From NCBI RefSeq assembly GCF_021018895.1, contig NC_079374.1, positions 4,932,001 through 4,996,000 of the forward strand: a DNA stretch of 64,000 bases. Direction: 5' to 3'. Below, one piece after another: positions 1 through 11,862 of the stretch. A program made the translations under genes and the position numbers. The notes beneath the pieces were generated by a model, which saw nothing but the letters and a program-made list of their open reading frames with translations, was not told the DNA's origin and did not search any database. This DNA comes from Seriola aureovittata. Lineage: Eukaryota; Chordata; Actinopteri; Carangiformes; Carangidae. Within the stretch, counting starts at the first letter, position 1. Each line of letters begins with the position of its first letter.

Positions 1-513
1 TCCTGATTTAGAGAATTGTGTTCGTCATCCAGATCCGTGCAGACAGCACATTACATAAAAGACAGGGGATTAGGCGATGGCAGCATTTGTGACGTGAGGA
101 CAGCAAGAGGAGACGTGAGGAATGTAGGAAGAGCTGCTGGACTGATTCTGACCCTCACCCTGCCAACAGCTGGGCTCACCAAACTGCACTCTTGCACTGT
201 AGTCCACAATAACATGAATGGAATGAACTGTGTGCATGTCTGAGGAGGAGTGGCGACATGAGGACCTGTAGTGCAAAACTGAGCTGAGGCCTACATCTGA
301 GATGCACTCACTGATAAACCATAAAAATAAAACTGAGGTTGGTAAAAGGATTGACAATAACGTTAAAGGGCTTGTGTTCATCGTTCATGTGTAAGTGGTT
401 AATGTCGAGCCAAGAAGATGAATGGTTTGTTTTCATTCTTAATGTCTGACTTGGTAATATGACACCAGTGTGATCAATTTGATGCAGAGCCCAGCTAAAG
501 AGAGCCAAGAATG

Positions 514-555
<42 letters not shown>

Positions 556-897
556 CCAGTGCACTGTTGGCAGTAGGATGGCGATAAACAAGTCTGGCAT
601 CTTGGCAATAGCTGCATTTGTGAGCATTAAATGCGCAGGGGAGATAAAAACTGTTGAGTATCGTTACACTAAAGAGTGAACTTCTGTGTGGCACTAGTAA
701 CTGAGTGCGTGCTCACATGAAGGGTGGATAGAGTTAATTTGTGTGCTTGAGAGTCACATGAAGTTCTTTCTCCACTATGACAATGACTGGATTAATTTAA
801 GATCCTCCCTGTTAACAAACAGAAATACACAATAGGAAAATCTGGTTTAGGCTGTCTGATCATCACAGGTGAGCAGGCTTCAGGTATAGTCACCTAC
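1..897 (-). other. ccnyl1 intron 1 (5' part)
   Basis: This is non-coding sequence following the ccnyl1 exon 1 donor on the minus strand. It contains a (TCA)14 trinucleotide array at 514-555 and otherwise shows nothing recognisable. Exon 2 of ccnyl1 is not in the window. Confidence 0.75.
514..555. repeat. (TCA)14 trinucleotide microsatellite
   Basis: Fourteen uninterrupted TCA units lie within ccnyl1 intron 1. They create apparent poly-His and poly-Met frames on the two strands, which are artefacts. Confidence 0.97.
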
Positions 898-1060
898 CGT
901 CAGGGACCTCTCTGTCGCTTATGTGCTGCAGGTAGGGCACGGTGTTGTCATCGCTCACTTCGGTGCTGGTCTGGATCTCCTCCAGCCGCTCTGCCGGTTG
1001 TCTTGAAGGTAGTTTGGGGCTGGACTCGGGAGAGACGCAGCATGACACCGTGTTCCCCAT
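898..1060 (-). CDS. ccnyl1: Cyclin Y-like 1, coding exon 1 (partial gene)
   Basis: The exon encodes 54 residues plus the first base of codon 55. It starts [17 protein letters not shown] and ends [11 protein letters not shown], followed by the splice donor GTAGGTG (minus strand, 897-891). The N-terminus MGNT-x-x-CC and the LQHISDRE segment are hallmarks of the cyclin Y family (CCNY, CCNYL1). Gly2 is a predicted N-myristoylation site and Cys7/Cys8 are likely palmitoylation sites; family members are anchored at the plasma membrane this way and activate CDK14/CDK16-type kinases, acting in Wnt/LRP6 signalling. The cyclin box lies in later exons, to the left of this window. I favour ccnyl1 over ccny because the SPESSPKL spacing and the VP before the splice site resemble CCNYL1, and because creb1 is adjacent as in human. 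The ATG is the first in the exon and is in frame with the conserved segment. Confidence 0.9.
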
Positions 1061-2000
1061 TCCAAACCGTGTGTGAGCTTCACACTATTGCAGCCAAGTC
1101 CCAGTAGTGCAAATATTTGTAGCTAGCTAAAGTCAGCTTTCCCCAGCCTCATAAACATTACCAGGCTATAGTCAGTATTAACACCACACTATCTTTGTTT
1201 GCTAAATCGCCGCTGTCCAACTCCCAGGAATCGCATTCCTGTCCATTTGTGGGTATATAGTGTTTGGTTTTTCAGGAAAATTAGTGTCGTCTGATAGTAA
1301 TATTCGATGTGTCCTTGTAATAACAGCAAGTAGCTGCTAGTTAAATCCAGGTGGTCGCCAATTCATTCATTCATTCATTCAACATGCAAGAGTTTCACTG
1401 CTAAGTAGCTAACTAGCATTACAGCAAGCTAGCTAACTAGTTAACTTTCTTCTACTCCACAATGATTCCACCTTGTGCTGTCGTGTAAACACAACTGACT
1501 ATTCAGAATAAATACGTTACGACTTCAAACCGCTAAATTCTTGCAAATACATTGTATGACACTTTCCAAACAATCCCTGCACTGGGCTCGGTGTGTCGCC
1601 AAATCTAGCCCGAGGCTTCGAAGGCCTCAAGTAGAGAACCAAGGTAGAAAGAGTAAAATCCAAGACTGTATGTAAGAAATTCTCAGTGAGGTCGGAATGA
1701 CTAGGCCTTCTCCTGGTTCATCATTACACAACCAACTCTGGTAGCTGGTCCGAACTCCTCCATCGGTGCCTACACCCCGTCAGATTTGTGCTGGATGTAC
1801 TAGCCGCCACCTCCGCCATCTGTTGCCGGAGCTCACAAACGGCACTACTTGGCACGGAGATGTTGTCGCCCCGCCTACTCAGGAATTCCATTCACTCCCG
1901 TTGGCTGAAAAATCTAAATGAGGAGCTTTTAAAGCCGCTCATTGGTTGAAGGAGCTGCCTGTTGGGGAAGATTTAAACCGATGAAATGTATTTACAACGC
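1061..2000 (-). promoter_or_regulatory. ccnyl1 5' UTR and promoter region
   Basis: This is the GC-richer stretch directly upstream of ccnyl1 exon 1. On the minus strand it carries a YY1-like AGATGGCGG at 1813-1821, a GC box (AGGCGGGGC type) near 1868-1877 and an inverted CCAAT box (attggttg on plus) at about 1940-1947. The transcription start is not determinable. An (ATTC)n run lies at 1360-1380. No coding exon of a divergent gene is visible on the plus strand. Confidence 0.5.
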
Positions 2001-2790
2001 TGCTATTTTTGTATCGTCACCGATCCACACCCTTTTTTGACAGTGAAAACTGAAGCCGGTTCCCTATTGCACTACCTTCCCGTCAATCAATGCATCCATC
2101 CTCATTCATGCAATATGCGAAAGGGGGAAACAAGGGATGATAAAGTCTATGGTTATAACACCTCATATTTTCTTAATATCTGCTTGCTCATGAAATATTT
2201 TAAAATATGGTCGATAACATTTATACATCTGTGGTAAAAAAAAAGTACATTAGCTCAATTGCTGTTGAAATTTACCGCATGTACGTACAGGTTGGTACAG
2301 ATTTGGATTTCATTAAACGTGTGAACAAATGGTAACCCGGCTTTTCAAAATAGTAACAGTAATAGTAATTAAAAGAGTTTTTAAAAATTAGTTTCTGTAC
2401 TTGCAAATAAAAGTAAAGTACTTGTAAATGTAATTTACACCTGTACTTAAACTATAAGATATTAGAGGTACTTTCTCCTCTGCACATCACTGAACTCTCT
2501 ACGGTATATCTTCAAAAACACAACATGACTCTTAGGAGCACAACAAACACATCATGGGAGCTGTAGTTGGTGAACACCTGGAAAATAATTATACTCATGT
2601 TTGTTAAAATGATGGGATGCTCACATTTAACTTGCCAGTAGAGGAGTAAACACTGCAATCATTCATAATAAAACACACAATTGAATACTAAATTAATACT
2701 AAATTTAAAAATGACCCCTTCTTGGTTCATCAGTATGTCACTGAATGTTCTGATTACTTCATTGACAGTAAAATACATAATCTTCAAGAG
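2001..2790. other. Short intergenic gap between creb1 3' end and ccnyl1 promoter
   Basis: This is A+T-rich DNA with no supportable gene. The part around 2385-2480 (repeated 'agtacttgtaaatgtaa' style text) looks like a decayed piece of the 'aagtaaaagtacttga' class of fish repeat that also appears at 45915-46085. Confidence 0.4.
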
Positions 2791-5700
2791 CAGTTTATTG
2801 CAACATAGCAAGTGTTTACAAAAGAGTGATGTAATGTCAGTTAACAGCACTTTCAATTAATGGGCTGGTATAGTTTTATAATGTGACAGTTGTGGAAACA
2901 AACAGTATGTAATGCATCATTGGGTGATCTTGTCTCTACAAGATACTGTACAATACATGGCATTTTAAATTGATAACTTGTAAAAGTGGCAATATATAAA
3001 CTGATCACATTAAAAGTTAGAAAAAATGTAATTATTACTGTTCTAGAAATTCTCTCTATATATACTTTTACAGACAAGGATATCAATCTGTTTCATGCAA
3101 AAATGAGGCCTGTGGGTATAAACTATTCTGGCACGGAAATGAAAACACTGTTGGTATTGTAGGAAAGATATTGTGTAATCACATCACAAAGTTGAGCTTA
3201 CTATATCAAATCAACAGAAAAAAAAAAGATTATTACTGGATTTTTTTTCAGCACCAGCACTGGATGTGTGAATTACAACAGGTGGAAATGATTTAAGTTT
3301 TCATCTCAGTAACTCAGGTATTGTAACGGCACAGGTATCAAATGTGCTGCTCCCTCTCCTCCAGATTAAGCTTTGTGTGGCTTGTCAGACTTCACTTCTT
3401 CCGATGAAACGTATTACAAAAAGATTACTTCTGCATTTCGTTATGTCTCTACACCAGTTTGTCTGAACCACAGTGTGACAGGCAGGAGGAGGGTGAAACA
3501 GGGGAGACATGTACAGCTACAGCACATGCCACTGTGTTGTGGGTCAATAGGGGAAGATTCATTCAAAGCCTTCTGATTTAGTATGAAGTGCTGTGTGATT
3601 TCTTTAGCCAATTCAACTCTTTAATCTTCTATACATTACAAGTACGTACTGTATGCTGTACAATATCAAAATGTTTTAAACTAGAAAAATAAAACTGGAA
3701 GAGCTACCATGAACTGTTAAAAAAAGAAACAAAACACATTTATATATAAAAGATAAAAATAAAAACACACACCGATTGTTAGAGCCACCGTTAGTGCCCC
3801 CAGATTTCCTCTTAGCTCATGACTGAGATTTGGAAACTTATTTGTGAAACACAGTAATAAATATGCAGTCAAAATAATGTTATGTAAAGGTCCACTTATT
3901 AGCTCCCGGAGCTTTCAACCAAATAAATCGAAGACCATCTTTGAACAGAGACGGGGATTATTACTCGCACCCATACGCCATCACCTGTTGTCACCAGACT
4001 ATAAAGTTCTTACATTATGACAACTGAGCAAACTCCATCCACTGATGAAGCCTGAGAAATGCATCCGAAAGCTCTGGAAAAAGCTATTACGTGGACCTTG
4101 CGTTAAGCTGATGTCGTGAAACCCCTGTTTCCAAGGCAGAGAACGAACTTTGATGCCGCTCAGAAATAAAAGTCATCAGTATGAACTCTAACTCTTGAGT
4201 ATGTTAAGTTTCAAACATCAACAGTGAGCTAGAGGAAACTTTACAGATTTTCCATAAGAAAATCACAGTGTATGTCTCTCCCCAAAATATCAGATATTTT
4301 TGTTTAGAGAGGATTCAGATTTGTTTCCAGTTGAAAATAATATCAGAGCTGAGGATTGATTAACTGACATGTATCTTACCACTGCAACCAATGTCAATAA
4401 AGGGAAAAAAAAAAAAATTCATGTAACTTTGTTGTAGAATAAACGCAGTCAAAGAACAATAAAATAAAGATAAAAAAGGGCTCCAGTGGAAAGAAAATGT
4501 GTGCTTTCATATGACGTATTGGAGGATATAAAAAAAAGGTTACTGATGGAGCCGTTTTTGTTAAGGTCTTTGAGATAAAAACATATTTACAGTTAAAAAC
4601 AAATGTGTGGCTGAGTTTGAAGCCACGACAGCTCTGCTGTGCAGTTTTCCAACAAACTAAACTGTTCATTTTGTAACTGATACAAGTTGTTGACCCTAAC
4701 TGCTCTCAACAGACTCGCTCTTCTCTACAAACAAACACTGTCGATCCTAAACAGTACAGCACTCCAAAATATAACATCTCCAACAAAGGCCTTTTTTTTC
4801 ATACACTTAGCTGCCATGATGGTGATAGGCCTGGTTGATTACATGAATACACACATACATTATCTTCTATTATACATTGATGTATGTTACAAATATGCAA
4901 AGTTGTTTCGTACAAGCCATAAGAACATTTTTCATATCAAATAAACAGAAATACATGAGGTCTACACATGCTGTAGAGTCTATGTACAGTAATATAAAAA
5001 AATAAACAGACATACGTACATGTATCTTCTCAAAAACAGTCGCACAAACGTCATCTTTTATCAACAGAATGCACATTTTCATGGATTATTTGAGTTAAAC
5101 TCATGTAACCGTAGCCAATGTCATAGAGATTCCAATGTGCTACATATTCAAAGAAATGGCTGCGTAATCTCACGTTGTTGCAATCCATACACTACCACCA
5201 TTTAACAGACACTGCAAAACAGACACAATATTGTAAAAACGCTGAAAAAAACTAAATATCATGTAAAACTGATAACTTTGATCACGGTGGTCGTTTCAGG
5301 CAACAAACCGGCAGTTCACTGTGGCACAATGAGATGGTGCTTGACCTCTAATTTAACGGGTTTGGAAAACATCTACAACTCTGGTTTTAGAATTATTCAG
5401 TAAATGTGCATTTTTGTACAACCTGGACCTTTTTTCTTTAAAAGTCTTTTAGACATCAGTCTCATCTGTTAAGAACATTCTACGCATCAGTTAACTGGTG
5501 AGTTGTAAACAAATCCCTGGTTATCTAAACCACCAACACGTGAATGTTTACAGTATTAAAACTGCTCTTTGCCTTGAAAGACTACTTGTGCACAGAAAAG
5601 CAGCCAATCAAAGTAAAAGTACCGCTGCAAAGTTTTCTTTGTCATTTCTTTAGGTTTGTAATAACTAACATTCAGATTTGTTTTCACTTCTAATTTATTT

Positions 5701-6976
5701 AGTTTAGATAAAACAAATGGCCGCGTCTGTTGCTGTCCCACTGGACTTAAGGTAGTATGATGTAATTGTTACCATAATAGGAATATTGGCCAAAGCCATC
5801 AAAGTGACACCCCAGGTTATGAAAACAATTATCTTTCATTAAAACTGTGCTTTAGCCTGCTAATCATCTCATGCTGGCAGCTCTGTAAACCGTCTGTTGT
5901 GGAGAAGCAGACAAACAATGAGTGAAATGAAAAGTGTGAAGTCACATTACAGTACCTCCATCTTTAACAGACACGACTCTCTGACACACACACAGTTCCA
6001 CTTCCTTCACGATCGGCAGTTGGTAGCATCTTTAAAAGCAATTAGAAAAAAATTACTTGTTTGTGCCCAATTAGTTGTAGAGTCCCGACACGAGTGGCCA
6101 CGTTTGTTGAAAAGTCGGTTCACATCCGGATGTGGGTCAAGTAGGGATTCACAATTCATTCAAAGCCTTTAACTGTAACTGACTGAGCGTGCCTGAAAAG
6201 GTCAGGTCCTGAATGTATGTTCTCAACACGCAGCAGGCAAAAGAGTTCTGTGAATCACTGTGTAACTGTAATCATACCAAAATCATTTTTATAATTGTGT
6301 CTACAAACTTCTTGCTGTAGCTGTGGCCAGTACACGCTTTAAAACTGAACTCGCCACTGTGAATGTAACGTTACACTGTGGCAGCAGAAAATACTCATTT
6401 AGGAATATTTGGCAGGAAAATCATAAATGAGACCTTAAATGTAGATCTGGCCTACAGTTTAACTACTGTTCTATATCAGAGTACAGGGTAAATTAAACTG
6501 CAGCAACCACAGCAGCATCAGAAGAAATGTTTGTTTTTGTTGTTGAAAGATGATTTAAGGATAATAATTGACCTCATTGGACTCTGTTGTCAACCTTTTC
6601 CTGTGAAACATCTCCACACTGAGCGTGGTGAGTTCAGTCTTATGCTAAGTTATACGGGTACTGGCCAAACTATGACAGTAAGATGCAGCCTCACTGACAG
6701 AGCTGTGTGAAGCAACATGTGAACTGTTGTCAGCGGCCGATTCGACCATTTTAATGATGTTGCACAGGATTGTAGCTGCTGTCGACAGTGTGACAGAATG
6801 CACAGGTTTTCTCAGTGCATTTATACTGCAAAGATTTTGTGTATTTTAGCATTATTTGATATGAAAAACAGCCAGCCGTGTGCAAACTGGAAGGCCAGAC
6901 AGGCAGAATCAAACAGTCAAAGTACTTGAAAGGAACTGAAATGCTACTTGGCCCAGCTCGATGTTCAGGACACGAG
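2770..6976 (-). other. Presumed creb1 3' UTR and 3' flank
   Basis: This stretch follows the creb1 stop codon on the minus strand. It is A+T-rich and contains no supportable ORF. Minus-strand AATAAA signals appear at about 5693-5698 and 2794-2799; the latter would give a UTR of about 4.2 kb. Mammalian CREB1 is known to have a 3' UTR of several kb, so this length is plausible, but the true cleavage site cannot be read from sequence alone. A hairpin-type repeat (3888-4099) is embedded in it. Confidence 0.45.
3888..4099. mobile_element. Hairpin MITE-like element inside presumed creb1 3' UTR
   Basis: The left arm (about 3888-3917, AAGGTCCACTTATTAGCTCC then GAGCTTTC) is an imperfect inverted copy of the right arm (about 4066-4099), which reads AAGGTCCACGTAATAGCT then GAGCTTTC on the reverse strand. 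The arms enclose about 150 bp. No coding capacity is present. The structure is that of a non-autonomous DNA transposon (MITE); the family is not identified. Confidence 0.65.
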
Positions 6977-9153
6977 CTACTCAGATTTATGGCAGTAAAG
7001 GTCTTTAAGGGCTTTAAGTTCTTCAATTAGCGTCTTGTTTTGGTTCTCCAGGACGGCCACTCGGTTTTCCAGACACTTAACATACTCCTTCTTCTTCCTG
7101 CGACATTCACGGGCTGCCTCTCTGTTGGAAGGATAAGACACAATTTGGGTTTTTTGTTTGGTGTTTATGGTTTTGGAGGGAGTTTGGAGTGTTAGTTCAT
7201 TTTAGTTTTGGTCACTGTTCCAGACGACAGCAGCTGTGGATGCTGGGAAATCGATGATGCAAATATATTATCAACACACAAAGACACAGATTCCCCCTCT
7301 GTTCATACCTGTTCTTCATGAGGCGGACCTCCCGTTTGCGGGTGACCTCCTCAGTGGCACCCTGGGTGGGGAGAGCAGGGGAGGAGGCCATGACCACCCC
7401 AGGGGCGATAGTGCTTGCAGGGGCTGCTCGGATCTGATAGGCCTGGACGTCACCGGAGGCAGCTGAAACGTACAGACAGTGGATGTTTAATTTTACCTCT
7501 TGATGAAACTACTCTTGGCTTTCAACAACAGAACATTATCCTGATTAGGCAGAAATAAACAAAAATAAGTATTAACAAAGATAAAAGATCCCCGCTCTCA
7601 CCTTGGACCACCACCTGGTTACTGGGAACCAGTATCTGCTGGCCGTCGCTGGTCTGTGCATACTGGAGGATGGTGGCTCCAGGCTGGGTGGCCGCTGCTG
7701 CGTTGGTCATAGTCAGAGTCTGAAGACCTTGGACTCCATCTGTACCGTTGTTAGCCAGCTGAATGGCCCCGCCCTGCGTGATCGCAACTGTGTGAGAGAG
7801 CAACAGGTGACAGGGAGAAATTTAAGTATTATGTTCATTCATGAAGAAACATTCTGATTAAACTTTTGTTCGATCAAAACTTTTTGTTTTACTAATTAGT
7901 CCCATGAAAGCAGCAGAAACATCTGCCACACAGCCCAGATTTTAGGCTTTTAAAGATTAATTTATCTATTTTTGTCCACGAGGAACAGGCAACACTGCAC
8001 AACAGCTTTTTACAGCCTTCACATGTAAATATAAATATATGTTACATATGTATGTTAAAACACAGCGATATTCACACTCATTTTCATTCTGCCTTGCTGT
8101 TCACCAACGCTTGAAAAAATATCTGGTTCTTTAGCTGTTAAATGTTCCACTTTCTTCACCAGCTGGTTGCTGAAAATAGCTTTAATCCGTCCATTATAAC
8201 ATGACACATACTATCCTTCTACCCAATATGTCTCTACGTGGTTACCACTGATCACTGACTTGTGCACTGCTGCTAATAGCAACTTTTCAATGTTCAGACT
8301 TTTCCAGGTGTTGCATAACAGCCCTGAGCTTCTGACCTGAGGGGATTTAAGTGGAGAAACTATGTTTTACTGTTTCACACTGTGACCCAAACCGTAATGT
8401 TTGAACAGGGTGCGACAGCTGGAGTTCACCACCTCAACAATGGTGTTTGAACTACATGAACCTGCAACCTGAGATCCACCTCCATTGAGCCAACTATCAC
8501 CTACTGTATTGGCCGCTGCTGGTCTGGTAGATGGGTGTGGGGACAGTAACAGTGGTAATTGAGGGTGTGGCAGCCGCAGCAGATGAATCCTCCTCGGCCT
8601 TTTCCTCCTCGATACGAGGGACAGCCGGCACGTCGGATGAAAGATCGTTCAGGATTTTCCTGTTGGGAAAAAACAACCGTGGGAGTTAGTCACAAAACCC
8701 ACAGGGCAGGGTTGGTGGGATGTCATGATCTGAGGCTGACATGAAAGAGAAATTTCACATCTCTTCATGTGAAATAAAACATCAGTTTTAATATCACCAT
8801 CATCTTTTGATGATCATTTCCAAAACCCCAAACACATAATCTTCATTGTTTTTGGTTTTCACGGAAAATAGCCAGATTTTTAAGAGATGTTTCCTGCTGC
8901 AAGAAGATGATCATCATTACGTATCATGCAATTCATTCACCCTCTTTCTCTCTCTCTCTCTCTCTCACACACACAAGTTACCTGTATGAGGGGCGTCGTG
9001 ACAGAATCTCTCTGCGTTTCTGAGAGTCAGTCACACTGTCTACTGACTCCTGTGAATCCTCACTTTCTGCTATAGTGGAGATCTGGAACAAACCAACCAA
9101 CAGACAGAAATACATCAAACAAACCTTCAAACTTCAGGTTCTTTATGTAGTGG

Positions 9154-9216
<63 letters not shown>

Positions 9217-9625
9217 ACCTGTACAGCCTGGACCTGTGGGGACTGGATAACAGAGGGCTGTGCAGCCTGGATGACACCGTGGACTTGAACTGTCTGTCCA
9301 TTGGGAAGCTGGACCAGCGTTACTGTGGGACCTGTTGCTGATGCGTGGCCTGTTGTCATGGATACCTGGAATTTAGAGGCAATGTGACCATGCTGTCTGT
9401 CATGTGCAGCTCAACATGAACTATTTGTGACATTCAAAACTGGTATTTTTCTATTTCTTGAGCCGGGCACAACTTGCACCAACTGGAAGCAGTGGTAGTA
9501 GCGTAAACATCATCTGTTACCTGTGCCAAAGTAGCGATCTGTGCCGAAGTGATCTGCTGGTTCTCTGTCTCCGTCACAGCAGTCTCCACCACCTGCTGAG
9601 CCTCCACTGCTGACTCCATCTTCAT
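6977..9625 (-). CDS. creb1: Cyclic AMP-responsive element-binding protein 1, complete coding region (7 exons)
   Basis: Minus-strand exons 9521-9625, 9219-9365, 8982-9082, 8505-8659, 7602-7787, 7309-7462 and 6977-7121 join in phase, all with GT-AG introns, to 993 nt (330 residues plus TAG). The protein is a nuclear transcription factor that binds TGACGTCA elements as a dimer. The N-terminal glutamine-rich Q1 domain spans about 1-84. The kinase-inducible domain contains SRRPSYRK with the PKA/CaMK serine at residue 116 (Ser133 of the 341-residue human isoform). The Q2 activation domain spans about 170-260. The bZIP spans about 274-330: basic region KREVRLMKNREAARECRRKK, then the leucine zipper, ending in LYCHKSE. 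Length and content match the human 327-residue isoform that lacks the 14-residue alternative exon. ATF1 and CREM are excluded because the full Q1 domain and the YCHKS ending fit CREB1. The start MKMESA corresponds to mammalian MTMES; an ATG two codons downstream is the alternative. Confidence 0.97.
7788..8504 (-). other. creb1 intron between kinase-inducible-domain exon and Q2 exon
   Basis: The intron runs from donor GTAGGTG (8504 downward) to acceptor CTCACACAG (ending at 7788). At 717 bp it is the longest intron between creb1 coding exons. I see no additional exon or repeat in it. Confidence 0.85.
8660..8981 (-). repeat. creb1 intron with (TC)n(AC)n array next to the splice donor
   Basis: This 322-bp intron runs from donor GTAACT at 8981 to acceptor CCCAACAG ending at 8660. 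A (TC)n(AC)n array at about 8946-8976 (plus strand) is GT/GA-rich in the transcript and begins a few bases after the donor. Confidence 0.85.
9083..9218 (-). repeat. creb1 intron carrying (CA)29 directly behind the donor
   Basis: The intron is 136 bp: donor GTAAAACA, then an uninterrupted dinucleotide array (plus-strand (TG)29, 9155-9212), then about 70 bp to acceptor TTGTTCCAG. In mammals this is where the alternative 14-residue exon (SSCKDLKRLFSGTQ) sits. No such exon fits here: the flanking exons join CAG|ATC directly, and the remaining intron sequence shows no matching frame. Confidence 0.9.
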
Positions 9626-9633
9626 TGGCTGAG

Positions 9634-11862
9634 CTGACGGTGGAGATTTGAAGCAAAGCCGTTAAAACTGAACTATTGAGGAGCTGCAGCCACAGACAAC
9701 AGTCAGGTGCCCTTACAAACATTGAAAAGCTTTTGAATAGTGAATATATTCCAAAGTTATTCCCCCCTTTTCTCACAACCCTCCGTCCACTGCAGCGAAA
9801 TAGGGAAACACTGTTTGAGGAAATGAGTTTTGCTTTAAGACAGACTTGCGAAATTAAGAAGCTGTTCCTTCAGTGTATTTCTCGCAATGTCTGAGGGTTA
9901 CTTTAATTAAAAAAAATTTAAGTTGTTGTGACACCCTATTGGCTAATTAATCCGTTATCAATAAAATGACGAATCTGTGTTTTCCACTGTTAGCAAATGA
10001 ACTCTAAAAGCTGTTATGGGTTTTAAAACATTATTACCGTACTGTGACCGCAACTGTGATGGCTAAATTACTATAAAGGGACAACAAAAGGAAGTAAAAT
10101 AAATAGATTCATTCATTTCAGAAACTAATTAAAGAAAATGAAAATAACAATCATGTGTAAAGGAGCGATACAGGAGGTCATTCCTGCCGGGTGCTATCAG
10201 ACTTTACAATTCATCTGCAGGCTGTCAGGCCCGTTGACTGTGAACTGGTAGTGGATCTATCTATTCATAAAAATGATGGGATGGAATGAGATTTTCTGGG
10301 ATTCAACTCTGTATAACTTCACATTAAAAAGGAGAAACTAGTTACATTTCTGGAAGCTGCATATTATAAAGGCGCTTTTGAACCTCAGAAATCTAGGCCC
10401 AACTTTTAACACTGAAAAAAATGATAAAAATAAGACATATTTATCATATTATCAGAGATACAGACTGAGTCCACATTTACCATAATGTAAATTCTTTTAA
10501 AAAGTCCTTATAGTTAATTCAGTGGTAACATATATATTTAGATTTTTTTTTTTTACGTTAATTTGCGTGAAATAGGGATAAATAATAGGAAATTGGCTTA
10601 AATGGAAACAAAATTCAGACAATGAAGATGATCTGTTATTGATTGCAAATCAAATCAATGACAAATTTATTCTTGTTAGTTGTTTGAAGTCCTAGTAAAG
10701 GCCAAGAAGAAAGAAAATGATGTTACCTCCTTACAAATCTTCAAATGAAAATATATGACTAAAACGACTTTATTCTTAACTACATAGCATCAGCTAATGC
10801 ATTATTATTATTTTCATCATTAATATTATTTTTCAACCCTTAACCAACCTGGAGCTCTCTTAAGGTTTAAGGGCATTTAAGGGCAAGTCAAAATTAGTCT
10901 GATAAATTGCTTTATTTTTTAAGTTTGTGAGTACGAGTAAAGTTGAGGGATTTTCTGCTTAACTTCACTTTTATACTTTTATTTCTCTGATGAATCCGTG
11001 CCCCCGATCCCTGGCTGATTTCAGGCCGTGCAGTGAGTGTTGATCTGGGACGTGTTCACCGAGCTCAGTGATCTCACACTGTGCGTAGCTTCTCTGCGCT
11101 GCATGATTGGCTTTACACATTTCTCCCTCTGCTTTTCAAAAATCACTTGGATGCCGTGTGTGTGTGTGTGTGTGTGTGTGTGACAGCAGAGACACATGGC
11201 CGGGCAACGCCCCCTCAACGCACACCGGTCACATCCCCGGAGATAAGCGAACAATTCAAACCCGATCTAACCGCAAGTACAAGACGTGTGTTGGTTAAAT
11301 CTCCAGGCCTGAGTTCATGTTTTCAACGTGCAACCAAACGCGACGGCCTGCAATGGCCGATTTCTATCAAGACCGAATGAATGGAAAATAGGAGAAACAT
11401 TATTATTGACTGGGCAGTGGTTAAATGAGCAGATGTAGTTAAATAAAATAATTTAGATGATATCAAACATATAAAATTAAGTCGAGTAAGTTGCAGAAAT
11501 AAATGAAAATTTCGCGGCTGGTGGTTTCAATGCGCCGGGAAATCAGCGCAAATCTCTGCGCAGAAATCTCTCTCCACTTTAGCATCATTTGACAGCTAAG
11601 CGTATTAGAACCGCTAAAGTCCTATCGCAGTTTCTGATGTTAACACATCCACACACACACACTGTCCCTCCTGGTTCACTATCAAAGCTACACATCGGCT
11701 CCGTTTCTCCCAAACAGCCGCAGCCTCCCCTCCCTCCATCCTGCTACAAACGCACCGCGGCGCCATGATCTCTTTGTTTCCTTCGGGCCGAACCCGACCA
11801 GACCGACACTTTCTACGGCCGCGTCCCGTCTCTCTGAGCCCCGGACACCGCTCCGTCCTTAC
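9634..11862 (-). other. creb1 first intron (candidate)
   Basis: This lies between the start-codon exon (acceptor ACCGTCAG at about 9634) and the candidate untranslated exon. It is A+T-rich and holds a short (GT)13 array at 11156-11182. Otherwise nothing is recognised. No coding exon is visible. Confidence 0.5.
11156..11182. repeat. (GT)13 microsatellite
   Basis: An uninterrupted GT array in the candidate creb1 intron 1. Confidence 0.95.

Noticed and set aside
470..679. Frame with a 14-His run
   Set aside because: A translation of the (TCA)14 intronic microsatellite, not a metal-binding protein.
4411..4424. AATAAA followed by an A-run on the plus strand as a processed pseudogene end
   Set aside because: Nothing upstream resembles a retrocopied transcript and no target duplication is seen; a chance A-run in an A+T-rich UTR is simpler.
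9083..9218. Possible hidden CREB1 alternative exon
   Set aside because: Checked on the minus strand; after removing the CA array only about 70 bp remain and none encodes anything like the 14-residue peptide.
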